In this document: in pieces, positions 23,950 to 35,670 of the stretch
Layout of the letters: every line of letters begins with the position of its first letter
How positions within the stretch are numbered: the stretch's first letter is position 1
Source: Pithys albifrons albifrons
Lineage: Eukaryota > Chordata > Aves > Passeriformes > Thamnophilidae
NCBI RefSeq assembly: GCF_047495875.1
Contig: NC_092497.1
Coordinates: 2,089,437 to 2,153,436 of the forward strand
DNA: 64,000 bases
Reading direction: 5' to 3'
The notes under the pieces: model-generated
Told to the model about the DNA's origin: nothing
Seen by the model: the letters and a program-made list of their open reading frames with translations, nothing else
Database searches by the model: none
Translations under genes and position numbers: made by a program

Positions 23950-24169
23950 AGGTCGTTATTGGGAGGAGAAAGAAGAGGGATGTTGTGGTGCCTCCAAGTG
24001 TTGCCCAGAGAGGTGGTATATTCCCCAACCCTGAAAATATTCAAGATCAGCTCAGACAGGGCTGTGAACCTGATCCAGTTGAAGATGTTCTTGCCCATAG
24101 CAGCTGAATTGCACTAGAGGTCCTTTAAAAGTTCCTCCCCACCCAAAAGATTCTATGATTCTGTGATGC
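23950..24169 (+). mobile_element. CR1 LINE 3' fragment, diverged
   Basis: Plus-strand CR1 recognisable from 'ttgcccagagaggtggtat', 'accctgaaaatattcaag', 'gatccagttgaagatgttc' and the tail 'gattctatgattctgtgatg'. It is heavily diverged upstream, so the 5' boundary is approximate. Confidence 0.78.
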
Positions 24170-25485
24170 CCAGGAACTCTGTATTTCCAATAAAGCTGCT
24201 TTAGGTGAAGGTCAGAGATACATCTTGCCAGGACTGTGGGTGCCCAGATATGCTCAACAAGAAGAAGGAGCTTGCTGGGAGATGGATGAGATCTCTGTGA
24301 AGGAAATGTCCCATCTTCCTCAACCCAGCAGGCTGGGGGAGATTGGGTTAACATCTCATTGTTGCTGGTACACTCAGGAGACAAGGCAGGTTTACTTTAT
24401 TTTATTTTGATATTAAACACATCCTTTAAAGAAGTGTCAGCCCATAGATTGTCACTTTTATGATTAAAAAATTGTTGTTGCTTGCCTGGGGTGTATTTGA
24501 GAACAGAAAGGAAGAGACTGTGTTAGATTAATAAAGTAAAGGTTTAATCAATTTTCATTGTTTGCATAATAGTGTTTTCTAATTAATAGGTAATGGGCAG
24601 CCTATTAATTAATCCACGGGTGGGTGGAGTCTGTGGTGATGTCATCAGGAAAGGGTTTTATTGCTGAAAAGTACAGCCTTTTTTAATCTTTCTAGTAAAT
24701 TTAGTAACTGTGAGAGCCAAAGGGTGTCTGTGAGAGTGTGTGCTGTGCCTGGGGTGGCAGGGTCTTTCAGGGACAACACGCATCTTCCCTAAATGCATCA
24801 GACCTGGAATGCAACCAGGGTTTTGTTCAAGTCTGTTGCTGCTCTGCTGCAGGCAGGGGCCAGCCAAGAAGCTTTTCTTATATTTTAATCTGTTTTAAGT
24901 AGCTTGGAAAATAGTTGCTTTTATTGTGACCATGATTTTCCCCTCTGTTTTGTCCTTAAAAACCTATCATGCTGTCATTTTGGTGTCCCTTCTTCAGCTG
25001 ATGGAGACCTTTCTGCTGGTCTACAGGCACACAAGTGGTTCCTGTCTCAGATACATGCCAGGAGGAGGATCTCTGTCTCCATCTCTGTTTCTCTCCTCTT
25101 TTTTATGCTTTGGTTATGACAGTGTTTGTGATAAATGGAATGGGATTGCTTTCGATGCAAAGCTTGGCATGAAGCAGAACCTCTCATTAAATTTTGGGGT
25201 GGAAAGGAGATAGAAGATGGGAGGCCAGCCACTTCACTATAGGTGAATCCTGGCAGCAGGTAGGACTCCAGGCTCAGAGAATTTCAAGATGCAGTCAGTG
25301 TCCTGAAGAGCTCACCTTGTGAGATGAAACAGGCAAAGGAATGCAGGCACATAGAAGAAAAGTTGGGAAGCAATGGGACATAGATCCAAGATATCTGTTT
25401 CTTGGTTTTCTTCTTCACCAAACTGCCTTAGGGCTGTCCCACCTTAATTTTAGTGACTATTTTGCCCCACTTTTCCCTACATCCT
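24170..25485. other. Unique AT-rich non-coding DNA
   Basis: AT-rich stretches at 24400-24680 are followed by unremarkable sequence. No gene, repeat array or RNA signal recognised. Confidence 0.45.
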
Positions 25486-25486
25486 G

Positions 25487-25672
25487 ATGTGCAGGCACTG
25501 CCACAGGTTGCACAGAGAAGCTGTGGGTGCCCCATCACTAGAAGTGTCCAAGGCCAGGCTGGACAGGGCTTGGAGCAGCCTGGGACAGTGGAAGGTGTCC
25601 CTGCCCATGGCAGGGGGTGGAACAAGATGAGCATTAAGATCCCTTCCAAACCAACCCATTCCACGATGTTGT
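25487..25672 (+). mobile_element. CR1 LINE 3' fragment
   Basis: Plus-strand CR1: 'gccacaggttgcacagagaag', 'gaagtgtccaaggccaggc', 'ggcttggagcagcctggga', 'ggtgtccctgcccatggca' and a decayed end 'aacccattccacgatg'. About 185 bp. Confidence 0.9.
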
Positions 25673-26890
25673 TTCGTACAACAATCCTGCTGCTTTCAGA
25701 GAGATGTTGTGGATGTGGCTTTGACTCTGTATTTGGATTTGCACCTGCTTGTACCAGAAATGAGCTGAGACCTTCGAGATTATTTGATTTCCTTTCAGTT
25801 AATCCACTCCCTGTACTCAGATGAAAACTTCAGATACCTACCCCAGGAGTTTTTCCTCTTGTTTTCCACTGAACTCTTGTGAGATACCACAGTCTTTGAG
25901 TGATGCTTATAGGTTCTGTCAGAGAAGAAGCATTGTTTTGATGGACAGCAGGTATTCTGGAAATAAATGACACAAAAAAAGGAGATTGTGGAAGTAAAAA
26001 ACATGCATTTTTGTTGCTTCTGTGGCTGTGAACAATCTCTCCTCACCAAAGACTGCACTTCAGAAAAGGAAGCACAATTTGGCTAAAATTGCTTGAATGA
26101 GGTCATAAAATTATACTCTGTGAATGGTCCTGTTATTCACAAAGCACAGTTGCTTGGATGGAAATTGCTGACGACCTTTCACTGATACAGTGGGGAAAAG
26201 GAAGAGGTTTCATGAGCCTCCCACAGTTTAGCCACTGAGGGGATTAATACTGATGTAACAGCCAAATACCCTGTTAAAACCCATTTGTACTCTACTATAC
26301 TCCAGGGTCTGTTGCTCCTTGGCTGTGATCTTGAGCAGAGCTCATCAGATACTGCTTGTAAGGCAGTACATTTATAATACACTTTAAGTGTCAAAACATG
26401 TATGCAGGAACCCCCTTCCCAAAGCCTGGAGCTGTTCCTTGCCATTACTCCTTTGGGTGAGCTGCTGTTCATGTGTGGGGTGTTTCTGAATGTGGTGTTG
26501 GTGGGAGAAAATGCCTCATGCAGTGATACTCCACTCACCTGGAATGACAGAGAACTTCTACATGAGCAAAATAGTTACTGAAATTATTTGCTGTGCCAAT
26601 CAACAAGGTCAGGACTCGTTCTTGCAGAAAAGAGTCAAGAAACCTTTAGTGCATCTTGCCTGGGAGACTGCATGTGCCTCAAGTCTTGGATATGCCACCT
26701 TAATGCTTTGGTCTAGTACTGACACATTTGACAGACTCAGGAGGATTTCCTTCACTGCCATGGTTTTCAGCTGGAGGATTGTAGTTGATGAAAAACCCAG
26801 GTCTGACTTTGTACCAACTGGTTTCCAGTTTAGGAGTCCAGAGAAAATGAGCAGCCTCCTTAGGAATATTAATAGCCTTAAATTGTCAGA
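25673..26890. other. Unique AT-rich non-coding DNA
   Basis: No gene recognised. The plus-strand frame 26490-27038 continues into the next CR1 and its second half is CR1 ORF2 sequence, so it is not a host gene. Confidence 0.45.
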
Positions 26891-26892
26891 GA

Positions 26893-27117
26893 GTGGGGTT
26901 AGATGGGGTATTGGGAAAAAATTCTTGTCTATGAGGGTGGGCAGGCCCTGGCACAGTTTGCCCAGAGAAGCTGTGGCTGCCCCATCCCTGGAAGTGTCCA
27001 AGGCCAGGTTGGACATGGCTTGGAGGAGCCTGGGATAGTGTTTCTGTCCATGGCATGGTGGGTAGAACTAGATCATCCTTAAAGTCCCTTCCAACACAAA
27101 ACATTCTAGGATTCCTA
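26893..27117 (+). mobile_element. CR1 LINE 3' fragment
   Basis: Plus-strand CR1 beginning near 'gagtggggttagatgggg', with 'gaaaaaattcttgtctatga', 'cccagagaagctgtggctg', 'ctggaagtgtccaaggcc' and a decayed tail (ttctaggattccta). Confidence 0.92.
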
Positions 27118-28228
27118 GGAGCTCTGTGTTTCTCGTAAGAGTAGTTTTTAATTATTTTTGTAGTTCAGCAGGTAAAGAGCCAACTTCATTTAATAAGGGA
27201 TGTTGGCTGAGCTTCAGGCATCGGAAGTTAAAAGTCTACAGAAGGGCGTGTATTAAATACAGAGGTATGTGGAGAATGGAGAAAAGGCTGAATGCGAAGA
27301 GGCTGGTTCTTCTGTCTCTACCTCAAAAAGGCGAGAGGTAAAGGGATCCAGAGAAAGGACAACAGGAAAGAAAGGCAAAATATAGATCTCCCTTTTTTTT
27401 TTTTTTTTTTTTTTTTACTTCTGCTATTGCATTAATTCTTTTTTTCTGCAGGTGTCTTATAAAAGCAGTGTTTTGTCCTTTTTTGTGTTTCATGCCTCCC
27501 GTGTCCATGCCAGGATACCTGCTTTTATATGGTGGACAATGGGAGTGCAGCTGGCACTGAGCCGAAGCCTGAGCTGTTCTGCACCTCATGTGGATTTGAG
27601 TTCAAATAAATAGTTTTACTCACTCAAGGAGTGAATCAGAAAAAGGAACTTGAGCCTCTAGCCTACAAGCACCGTGCTGTGCAAGCAAGGTCTATAAACA
27701 TGTAAGTTATTCTTTAGTGTGCAGTTGAATGTGAAGCTTGTGCTGGAAGAGGGTCGGTGTTTCAGACCTCCCGTAGCCCTGTACAGGGTCTTGGTGGAGA
27801 GTGCGGGAATATTTTGGGTTAGACTTTGTAGCAGGAGAGTGGAAGTTTGTTGTAACCTGATTTTCTGTCCTGTTCTCAGGTTTGTCTTTGGTACTAGGTG
27901 CTTTCAGTCTGAGTAAATTACAGTATTAAGAAGTAAAAACAGGAAAAGCAACCCCCCTGAGCCTTCTCAGCAAAATGGGGATAAGAAGTTACTAATATGG
28001 CAGGGCATTCTATATTCAGACTTCTTGCTTTTGTTAAAAATTGGTAGCTTGCTGAGCATGTCTAGGGACAGGTTCTCCTGGCTTGGACTGACTCAGAAGC
28101 ACTTTGGTCCATCAGTCACCCAGCAAGGTCACACCAGAATGGTGATGGATTAAAGCCTAATGGTGCAAGTTTTCTCTTAGCCACTGTCTGTCCAAGCTGG
28201 ATTGGAACCATTGAGTGTGGCAAGGGAG
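27118..28228. other. Unique non-coding DNA with a T24 run
   Basis: No gene recognised. It contains the long T run at 27393-27416. A good donor-like site (CAT|GTAAGTTA) near 27696 has no open frame of note before it. Confidence 0.45.
27393..27416. repeat. Homopolymer T24
   Basis: An uninterrupted run of 24 T on the plus strand. It could be the poly(A) tail of a minus-strand retrocopy, but the minus sequence before it carries no AATAAA signal and I cannot identify a source. A simple repeat is the plain reading. Confidence 0.85.
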
Positions 28229-28481
28229 AGTGGTTGGAAACTAAATGAGGAGAGATTTAGAATAGATGTTAGCAAAAAATTCTTGCTTGTGAGTGTGGGG
28301 AGGCCCTGGCACAGGTTTCCGAGAGAAGCTATGCCTGTCCCATCCCTGGAAGTGTTCAAGGCCAGGTTGGATGGGGCTTGGAGCAACCTGACCCAGTGGG
28401 AAGCATCCCCATGGTAGCTGGGGTTGGAACTAGATGATCTTTTGGGTCCTTTCCTACCCAAACTGTTCTGTGATTCTATGA
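28229..28481 (+). mobile_element. CR1 LINE 3' fragment
   Basis: Plus-strand CR1: 'gaggagagatttagaataga', 'caaaaaattcttgcttgtga', 'ggaagtgttcaaggccagg', 'ggcttggagcaacctga' and the tail 'ctgtgattctatgaga'. Confidence 0.92.
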
Positions 28482-29092
28482 GACATCTTCTAGAAACATG
28501 ATGGAGCTTCCTAGACTCCTGTTGGACAGCCAGAGTTCCTGATGAGCCTTGCAGCTGCTCTGAGGACAGTGGTGAGTCTCACCACCAATCTGCTGGCAAG
28601 CAAAAATGAGTTTGACCACTCATGTGCCCCCAAAAGTCTTCACCAAGGCCTTTGGTTGATCAGTTTGCTTATCTGCCCAAGCATTACTTAACTGAAGAGG
28701 GGTTGTGAGACAATACCCATGGTTGTCATTGCTGTCTGGTTTTGTCTTGCCTCCAAAGTATTACAAATCATTCATGGTGTGACATCGTCGTCTGTGTATG
28801 TGAGGTGAGATCTACTCAGAAATTGTTTTTATTGTGTGTTAGTGCTAGCAGGTAAATAATGTTCCCTCTGAGTTTTGCACGGGGAGATGGTTTTCTCCTC
28901 TCCCTTCAAATCAGGTGGTTAATAACAGCTATTAATCCCCATGAATGACAGCAGTATATTAGAAGCAAAACACATGTTACAATAATTTGAGAGGCTCTGG
29001 TCGGGTCATAGGTGTCACGTGAAAGGGAAGAGGGAGACAGAAATGCAAAGATTTCTAGTCTTAACTGTAATAATTAAAAGTTACGAGCTGTA
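28482..29092. other. Unique non-coding DNA
   Basis: No gene or repeat recognised before the tandem repeat that begins near 29095. Confidence 0.45.
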
Positions 29093-29093
29093 A

Positions 29094-29470
29094 GTGCTTC
29101 CAGACAATCAGAGCCTTATGTACCCAACACTGTCTGTCCTCTAACTGACAGCACACAGGATGGAAGGGGTTCTGACCTCTGATGTGAAGCTTCACTTCAG
29201 CCAGGGAGAAATATTAGCATTAAGCTTCTCCAGAAAAATTCAAGCCTTATGAACCCAGCACTGCCTGCCAAACTAGGACAGAACACAGGCTGGAAGGTTT
29301 TCTAACCCCTGATATGAGGACCACACTTAAGCCAGGGAGAAAATTTTTAGCACTTCTAGACAGTCAGAGCCTTATGTACCCAACACTGTCTGTCAACTAA
29401 CGGACAGCACACAGGTTGGAAGGGATTCTGATTTCTAACATGAAGCCACACTTAATGCCAGAAAAAGCTT
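29094..29470. repeat. Three-unit tandem repeat, period about 126-130 bp
   Basis: Three diverged copies of one unit follow each other. The landmark 'cagacaatcagagccttatg' starts at 29101, its relative 'cagaaaaattcaagccttatg' at 29231 and 'tagacagtcagagccttatg' at 29357. Each is followed by 'cccaacactgtctgtc'-like sequence, 'gacagcacacagg', 'tggaaggg-ttct' and 'cacttcagccagggagaaa'. Units 1 and 3 resemble each other more than unit 2. The array lies 50 bp from an LTR-like element. I do not recognise the family. Confidence 0.85.
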
Positions 29471-29521
29471 TTCGTACAACAGCTCCTGAAATAACATTTA
29501 TTAATACAAATATGTGACAGT

Positions 29522-30331
29522 TGTTGTGGGTTCTGCTTAGCCAGTTCAGCTGCAAGATTATATTTAGTTGATAATAAAAGACCCCAAAAGAAACCAGCAC
29601 AAAACACATTCTACAGAGACAAACACACTAAACTCAAGTTACAGCACAGCAATGTATCCCATTTTCACAACAGACAGAAACCAGCAACAAAGAACTACTA
29701 ACTAAACCACAGCCACCTAAAACACTTATCCAGAACATAAGACAATAAAATATCTTGCCCACCACTCTCTCTGTAACACAAAACAAAAGGGAAGAGCAGA
29801 ACTGCTTCTTATCAACATACATGTTGAAAAAGAAAGAAACTACACCTTGAAAGTGAAGCAAGTTACTATAAAGCAAAACAGAGCTGGTCTTATAAAGTAA
29901 GAATAGCAAAAAGCAATAATAGCAAAAAGCAATAGCCAATATAAAGTAGCAAAGTGTGAAGCAAGTTAGTTATTAGTATTAAGGTAGCAAAACACATTTA
30001 GTAAAATAAATGCTTATACAGTAAGAATCAAAGTAAGAAAGGAAGAAAGTAAAGTTAGAAAAAATAGAGAGCACATGGTCTCCTCACCCCTACATTGTTC
30101 CAAGAGAAGCTGCAGCAGTTCCCCTCACAGAGACATTGGCATTTCTCCCTCTCCTTCTGGAGTTTAAACTCCAAACACTTTTTATACCTTTTTTTTTTCT
30201 TCCATGTGGTTTGTGTGGCTAAGTCAATCTATTGGGAGAGTGATGGTAATGCAGGTGCCTGAGGCAAGGTGGCTCCTTTGAGCAGTTATAGAGATATCGC
30301 AGAGGGGGGCCATGTCATTCCTTAAACAACA
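29522..30331 (-). mobile_element. LTR-like element, about 810 bp (endogenous retrovirus)
   Basis: The segment is bounded by perfect 6-bp inverted termini (TGTTGT at 29522, ACAACA ending at 30331), the usual LTR form TG...CA. On the minus strand a TATAAAA box lies at 30186-30180, about 145 bp from the 5' end. Just outside that end is a short purine-rich block (agggtggag) that could be a polypurine tract. No matching target duplication flanks the segment, as expected if this is one LTR of a broken provirus. The plus strand has a TATAAAG near 29951 and AATAAA sites, so the orientation is not certain. No retroviral gene is visible. Confidence 0.55.
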
Positions 30332-30625
30332 CTCCACCCTATGTTAATCTTATCAGTTTGAAAGCCTTTGTCCTCGGCTGGAGCACCCCTTCAGGGGCTG
30401 AGGCATCTCCTTCAACCCATCAGGCCTTATCAGAGGGGCCATCACCCCACGATAGGCTAATACATTCTCTTCATATATAATGTTTTCATAAAGTGTATTT
30501 CCAGGCTTCAGATGTTGGCTGGAGATCAAGCTTTCAGAATGTACAGGGGTGGACCATCCATAAGAGCATCTCAGGGTATCAGGATCACAATCTGGACCAA
30601 AACCAAACTGAACTTCCAATGTAAG
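30332..30625 (-). other. Possible remnant of retroviral internal sequence
   Basis: Unique sequence between the LTR-like element and the next CR1. The minus strand is open for 88 codons (30353-30619) and then a stop precedes the purine-rich block and the LTR, as the 3' end of a provirus would. I see no gag, pol or env motif, so the assignment rests only on position. Confidence 0.3.
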
Positions 30626-30631
30626 TTAATT

Positions 30632-30865
30632 AAAAAAGATTTGGAGTGGATATTAGGAAGAAAAATTATGCTGTTAGGGTTGTGAGGCCCTGGCACAGGT
30701 TGGGCAGAGGAGCTGTGGCTGCCCCATCTCTGGAAGTGTCCAAGGCCAGGGTTGGACAGGGCTTGGAGCAACCTGGGATAGTGGAAGGTGTCCCTGCCCA
30801 GGGCAGGGAGATCAGAACTTGGATTTTCTTAAAATTCCCTTCCAACCTTAACTGTTCTGTAAATT
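30632..30865 (+). mobile_element. CR1 LINE 3' fragment
   Basis: Plus-strand CR1: 'gatttggagtggatattagg', 'gaggccctggcacaggttgg', 'ctctggaagtgtccaagg', 'cttggagcaacctgggatag' and 'cccttccaaccttaactg'. The 5' end abuts the putative retroviral remnant. No tail unit is preserved beyond 'ttctgtaaattcc'. Confidence 0.92.
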
Positions 30866-31643
30866 CCAAAGTTGAATTTGGGAAAGACTGGACTATTCAT
30901 AAGCTTAAATTGAATTTGGCAACTGGATATGTTGAAAATCCCCAGGGGGAGTTAATTTATTTTTCATGTCCAGGCATTTCATGTGAGATGTCAAAATGAA
31001 ATGTGTCATTTTGGAAATGCCAAAACATTTTCTTTTTGACATCTTCTCAATGAAGCTTTTCAAGTTTTTATTTGGCAATTGCAGTTAGCAGTTAGAAGGA
31101 GGAAAGGTTAAACAAGACTTAGTAATCAACTAGTCGATTTTATTTTGATTCAAACAAAACGTGTAGTGGTGGCAGACTCTCTGTTTTCATCTCACCGAAT
31201 CCCTTTCCCTTCCCTCCTCCAAAATCTGTTTCTCATTGACTGAAGCTGTTTTCCTCCTACTTTTAGCACAAGTAGGAGATGTCATTGGATTAAAAAAAAA
31301 TTAATTAATTCACCCCTTCCAGCTCCTGGAATACCCTGATTTGAGAATTATGACCATGACTGATGGAACACCAGTGCAGGAATATGCAGAACAGCCCCTT
31401 AACATCTGGTGATCCTATAAAACAGGATTTCATGGTGGGGCTGTAAGGAGGCTCACAGTGCCCAGTGCAGCATTGCAGCCCTTGCTGGCCATGCTGGACT
31501 CCACAGTAAAGCAGGTGAGGCCCTAAATAACCCAGCAGGAGTTACTGAGAGATCCCTGCGAGGCTGGAGAAGGTGATAAGGGACTTTGGGGAGGTGGCAC
31601 CACAGCTGATGGAGAATTGTCCCAGCAGAGCCCACCAAGCACA
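30866..31643. other. Unique non-coding DNA
   Basis: AT-rich sequence with a small inverted repeat (caaaatga / tcattttg near 30995-31015). No gene recognised. Confidence 0.4.
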
Positions 31644-31644
31644 G

Positions 31645-31789
31645 GCTGTCCTATCCCTGGAAGGAGTGTGCAAGACCAGGTTGGATGAGTCTTGGAGCAA
31701 CCTGGTCTAGTGAAAGGTTTGCTGCCTGTGGCAGGAGCGATGAACTGGGTGGGCCCTTCCAACCCAAACCATTGTGTGATTTTACAATG
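31645..31789 (+). mobile_element. CR1 LINE 3' fragment, short
   Basis: Plus-strand CR1 of about 145 bp: 'ctgtcctatccctggaagg', 'tcttggagcaacctggtc', 'gggcccttccaacccaaacc' and a decayed tail (attgtgtgattttacaatg). Confidence 0.85.
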
Positions 31790-33413
31790 CTAAGCAGCTG
31801 TGCTGCCCTCTTCCTACACACCTAGGAGCAAACTGTGATTTTTTCAGGTCAGTGCCCCCTTTTCCGGAAAGTAAACTCAACAGACAGCTTGGTGATGCAA
31901 GATACTTTGCTTTGTAGGGCTCTTCTGGTGATGGAGCGAGACTGTTCCCACGCTGGGAACTGCAACAAGCCATTGATCTTGACGTGCCCTCTTTGCAGGC
32001 AGTAATGTGTGTTCTTTTTGTAGCATTTTGGGCAGGAGATACATCGTGCTGCCTGCTGGAGCCCAGGGAGGAGCATCATCAAAATGAGGGATGCCAGAGG
32101 CTTAATTGATCTTAGGATCAGCCCCCAGCTCATTTCTGTCTTCAGCTCCTTTCTACTGTAATCGTTCCCCTGGGTTTGAAGAATTGGTAAGAGAAGAGTT
32201 TTGCTTTGAAGTGAGTCTCTACTAATTTTATTCCAGGTTCTGGAGGAAACTGTACATATGCAATAGCAAGGAAACAGGTGAGATTAAAAAAAGTGATAAA
32301 AACAAGGTTTTCTAGAAATTACTCTGAAAAAGGTGCTCAATTTCCAAACCAGAGCATACAATCATTGCACCTTTTTCCCCTATTTAAACCATCCCTTGGC
32401 AATCTCTGGGGCTGTAATTCTCTGCTGAGCTATCAGTTTCTCAGCAGCCTGTTCCAGCCAAAACATGGCAGGCTTTTTTCAAGGGGAATGTTGTCAAATG
32501 GAGGGGCAGAGGAGTTTGGGGGTCAGGGCTGGACATATTGACTTGCTTTACCCTAATTGTCAGGCAAAGCTTCTAATTTCATCCCAAAAGCAAGTCAGAG
32601 GTGGTTGGGATGTGTGGAGGAGGGAGTGATCCCACTGGAATTGCTGGAGAATCCCAATTCCCACTGGTGACTCGGAGTTGTCAACACTGTGACGTGTGAG
32701 ATGGAGGTCTCAAACCTCTGGAGGAACATTTTGCAGTGTGGATCCAGTAGCTGTCATCCACATCTGAGGTTTGGGAAGAGCTCTCCTTGCAGCTTTTGTT
32801 TCTTTAATTGCTAACAGCAAACTGTTGCTGTTCGCTGGAGGAGAGAGGAGATGCTCAAGTTTTTATTTTCTCCTCTCACAGTACTTTTACCTGACTTGCT
32901 TCAATTACTGCTGCTGAGCTCTGGAGGATTTTTCTGCTGTTAAAATAGACTTAACTCGCACCAGAGCAATATTTTTTTTTTAGAGCTCATTTAACCATGA
33001 GATGACAAGAGGGAGATGTCACCAAACATTTTCTTGCTTCTGCCTATGTGTTAGTGTAGCAGGGCCTTCAGATGGTTACCCATATGTGCAGAAAACACGT
33101 TTTCTGCTACTCATGCTGGAAACAACTGTATCTGGAAAAGGCAACTTGTAGGTCTCTGCTACAGAGTGCAAGGCAAAATTCATCTTCTGTGTCAGCAGCA
33201 GACTTTGGATGAGGTCTAGAAGGGATTTGTGTAGCTTTATTGGTAAAACTATACCTGCTCTGCATAGTAGCTGTTCATTTATTTTAGCTGCTGTGACCCT
33301 AACCCTGATGAAAGGCTGAATTGTGATCCTTGGGCTGTTTTGTGCATGTCAGCACTGCACCAAGGTTTGGAAGTTGATGGAGATGTCTCCACTCTACATA
33401 ATGGGGAGAGATA
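31790..33413. other. Unique non-coding DNA
   Basis: No CR1 and no recognised gene. A minus frame at 31849-32133 contains two CxxC-like pairs but no larger zinc-binding pattern, and I do not call it. Confidence 0.45.
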
Positions 33414-33414
33414 T

Positions 33415-34004
33415 CATGGAATCCTAGAATGGTTTGAGTTGGAAGGGGTCGAAAGACAACCTAAAAATCAGCTCATTCCACCCTCTGCCATGGGCAGGAA
33501 TACCTTGCACTAGCCCACATTGCTCAAGCCTTGTCCAACCTGGCCTTGGACACTTCCAGGGATCCAGGGGCAGCCACAGCTTCTCTGCCCAACCTGTGCC
33601 AGGGCCTCCCCACCCTCACAGACAAGAATTCTTTCCCAGTATTCCATCTCACCCTGTCCTCTGGCACTGGGAAGCCATTCCCTGTGTCCTGTCCTTCCAT
33701 GCCTTGTCCCCAGTCCCTCTCCAGCTCTCCTGGAGCCCCTTTAGGCACTGGCAGGGGCTCCCAGGTGTCCCTGGAGCCTTCTCTTCTCCAGGTGAGCCCC
33801 CCCCAGCTCTCCCAGCCCTTTTCCAGAGCAGAGGGGCTCCAGCCCTGGAGCATCTCCGTGGCCTCCTCTGGACTCATTGCAGCAGCTCCAGGTCTTTCCT
33901 GTGCTGAGGACCCCAGAGCTGAATGCAGCACTCCAGGTGGGATTCGAGCAGAGCAGAGGGGCAGAGTCATACCCCTCAATCTGCTGGCAGTACCTCCCTA
34001 GATA
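33415..34004 (-). mobile_element. CR1 LINE fragment, about 590 bp
   Basis: The longest minus-strand CR1 here. It begins with the reversed tail (catggaatcctagaatgg), runs through 'ccaacctggccttggacac' and 'ctgccctctggcactgg'-like sequence, and reaches 'agaccccagagctgaatgcagc'-like sequence and 'ctcaatctgctggcagtac', which belongs to the ORF2 coding part. Long overlapping open frames on both strands are shadows of the old ORF2. Confidence 0.93.
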
Positions 34005-35498
34005 TCATCTGGGTAAGAGCATTTCCCACCCACAGGCAGGTGTGAAGCTCTCAAGGACAGTGGGGTCTCCCATTCATCAGTTTGTGGAAAGTGTCTTCAG
34101 GGTGGTCAGGGCTTGCTCTTCCAACCTGTGCCGTAGTTCTCCTTCCCCAAACCCTGCAGGAACTGTGCTGAAGGAGTGCTTGCTTCTCTGGCTGAAAAAA
34201 CTCCCCCACCCTCGAAGCAATTTAGGGTTGCCTGTGTTTTATCTTTTTTTTTAATAAGGTGCAAATGGGGACTACGTGATACAAAGCTGCTAAATGCTGA
34301 TTATTTCTTCATGTGGGCATGGCAGTGGTTCACTCTGAGGTCTGGGGAGAAGGGTGTTTTTGTGATTCTGTAAATGGCTGCACTTAAAAGCAGTGATTTG
34401 AATTTCTCTGGTCACTAATATATATTTTATATATTTATTTATTTATATCTATGTATTTATTAGCCTGAGAGCCAGTGGCAAGGCTTTGGCTTTGGCTCAC
34501 CCCCTCCACTGCTTATTAGCAGGATGCTTCTGTTATCTATTGAGATGAAAGGTGCCTCAGAAATATAAACTACCAATGAGCCGTGCTCCTTTTAACGTAA
34601 AATAGTGATAATAAATACTATCCTGCTGTTCCCCTCATCCCTTGGCATCACAAAGCACTCCATAAATTGTGCTCCAGCCTTTTGCATTCCAGCTGTTTCA
34701 CGTACCGAGGTACAGCCATGCGTGGGAATAAAAGAAATACTATCTTTGGGGCCACTGCTTATGTTACCCACAGGTTAATGTGAGTGGTTTGCATTTCCTT
34801 TCACTCCCCCTTGTCTCAGTCTCTGATCCATGTTGGTTTGGAGACTGAGTTCAGCCTGCAGCAGTTTATACCTTTTATTTTGGTTGAGTCTTGATATCAG
34901 CTTGGCACAGTGGCCACCTCGCATCCCTGTGGCCAGGGCAAAGTTGGTGACCTGGTCTTTGTTCACCAGGCAGTGGGTTGAGGCTCAATGAAGTACTGGG
35001 TGTTCACCTGTCCTAGAAATGGGGCAGGGTCATATTTTTCACCACCTTGCTTCACTGGGTTTTCCCCATAGATCTAAAATTGGTGCCTGGCACGATGTGA
35101 TGCTCAGGTTTCCCTTTGGCAAGCAGTGTTCCCCTCCCTTCTGGGCTTGGGTTTTTGCTCTTGGAAGAGAGTCTCAGCCATCACTAAATCATGTTTCCCT
35201 CCTGTCAGCTGCACCTCCTTCCCTTCCAGCATCCACTCAGAGGGTGAGTGTTTGGAAGGAGCGACAAGTGTGCCTGAGCTCTGAAATTTATCCATAGGGA
35301 CTTCCTGGCTTCTCTGTTCATCCTTTACCTCCCTCATTTCCCTTCCTTCCCCATCCTCATGCGTTTGGACAAGAAGAGAACATAAGCCAGTAAAATCAGA
35401 TGCTGTCCACGTGCAACAGTTAAAATTCCCCAAGTGAAATTTATTTTTAAATTTCATTAGCCATGCAAAACTCTTTCCTAACATTGAACTATCCATGT
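34005..35498. other. Unique AT-rich non-coding DNA
   Basis: Contains an AT-rich (TTTA)-type stretch at 34418-34463. No gene recognised. A polar minus frame over about 35104-35400 has no family resemblance. Confidence 0.4.
34418..34463. repeat. AT-rich simple repeat (TATA/TTTA)n
   Basis: Imperfect alternation of TATAT and TTTA units over about 45 bp. Confidence 0.75.
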
Positions 35499-35499
35499 T

Positions 35500-35670
35500 T
35501 TGGAATCCTAAAATGGTTTGGTTTGGAAAGGACTTTTCAAGGCCATCCGGTTCCAACCTGCTTGTAATTAGCAGGTACATCTTCTGCTAGATCCGTTTGC
35601 TCAGAGCCCCATCCAACCTGGCCATGAATGCTTCCAAGGATGGGGCAACTGCCATGTCTCTGGGGTATTT
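35500..35670 (-). mobile_element. CR1 LINE 3' fragment
   Basis: Minus-strand CR1: 'ggaatcctaaaatggtttgg', 'catcttctgctagatccg', 'gctcagagccccatccaacc' and 'ggatggggcaactgccat'. About 170 bp, diverged. Confidence 0.87.

Noticed and set aside
26490..27038. 182-codon plus-strand frame
   Set aside because: Its second half is CR1 ORF2-derived sequence; the first half has no recognisable content.
27323..27589. Processed pseudogene ending in poly(A) on the minus strand
   Set aside because: There is an A24 run but no AATAAA, no target duplication and no recognisable source gene.
33290..33310. Telomere-like 'ccctaaccctga' piece
   Set aside because: Only about one and a half units, which is not an interstitial telomere array.
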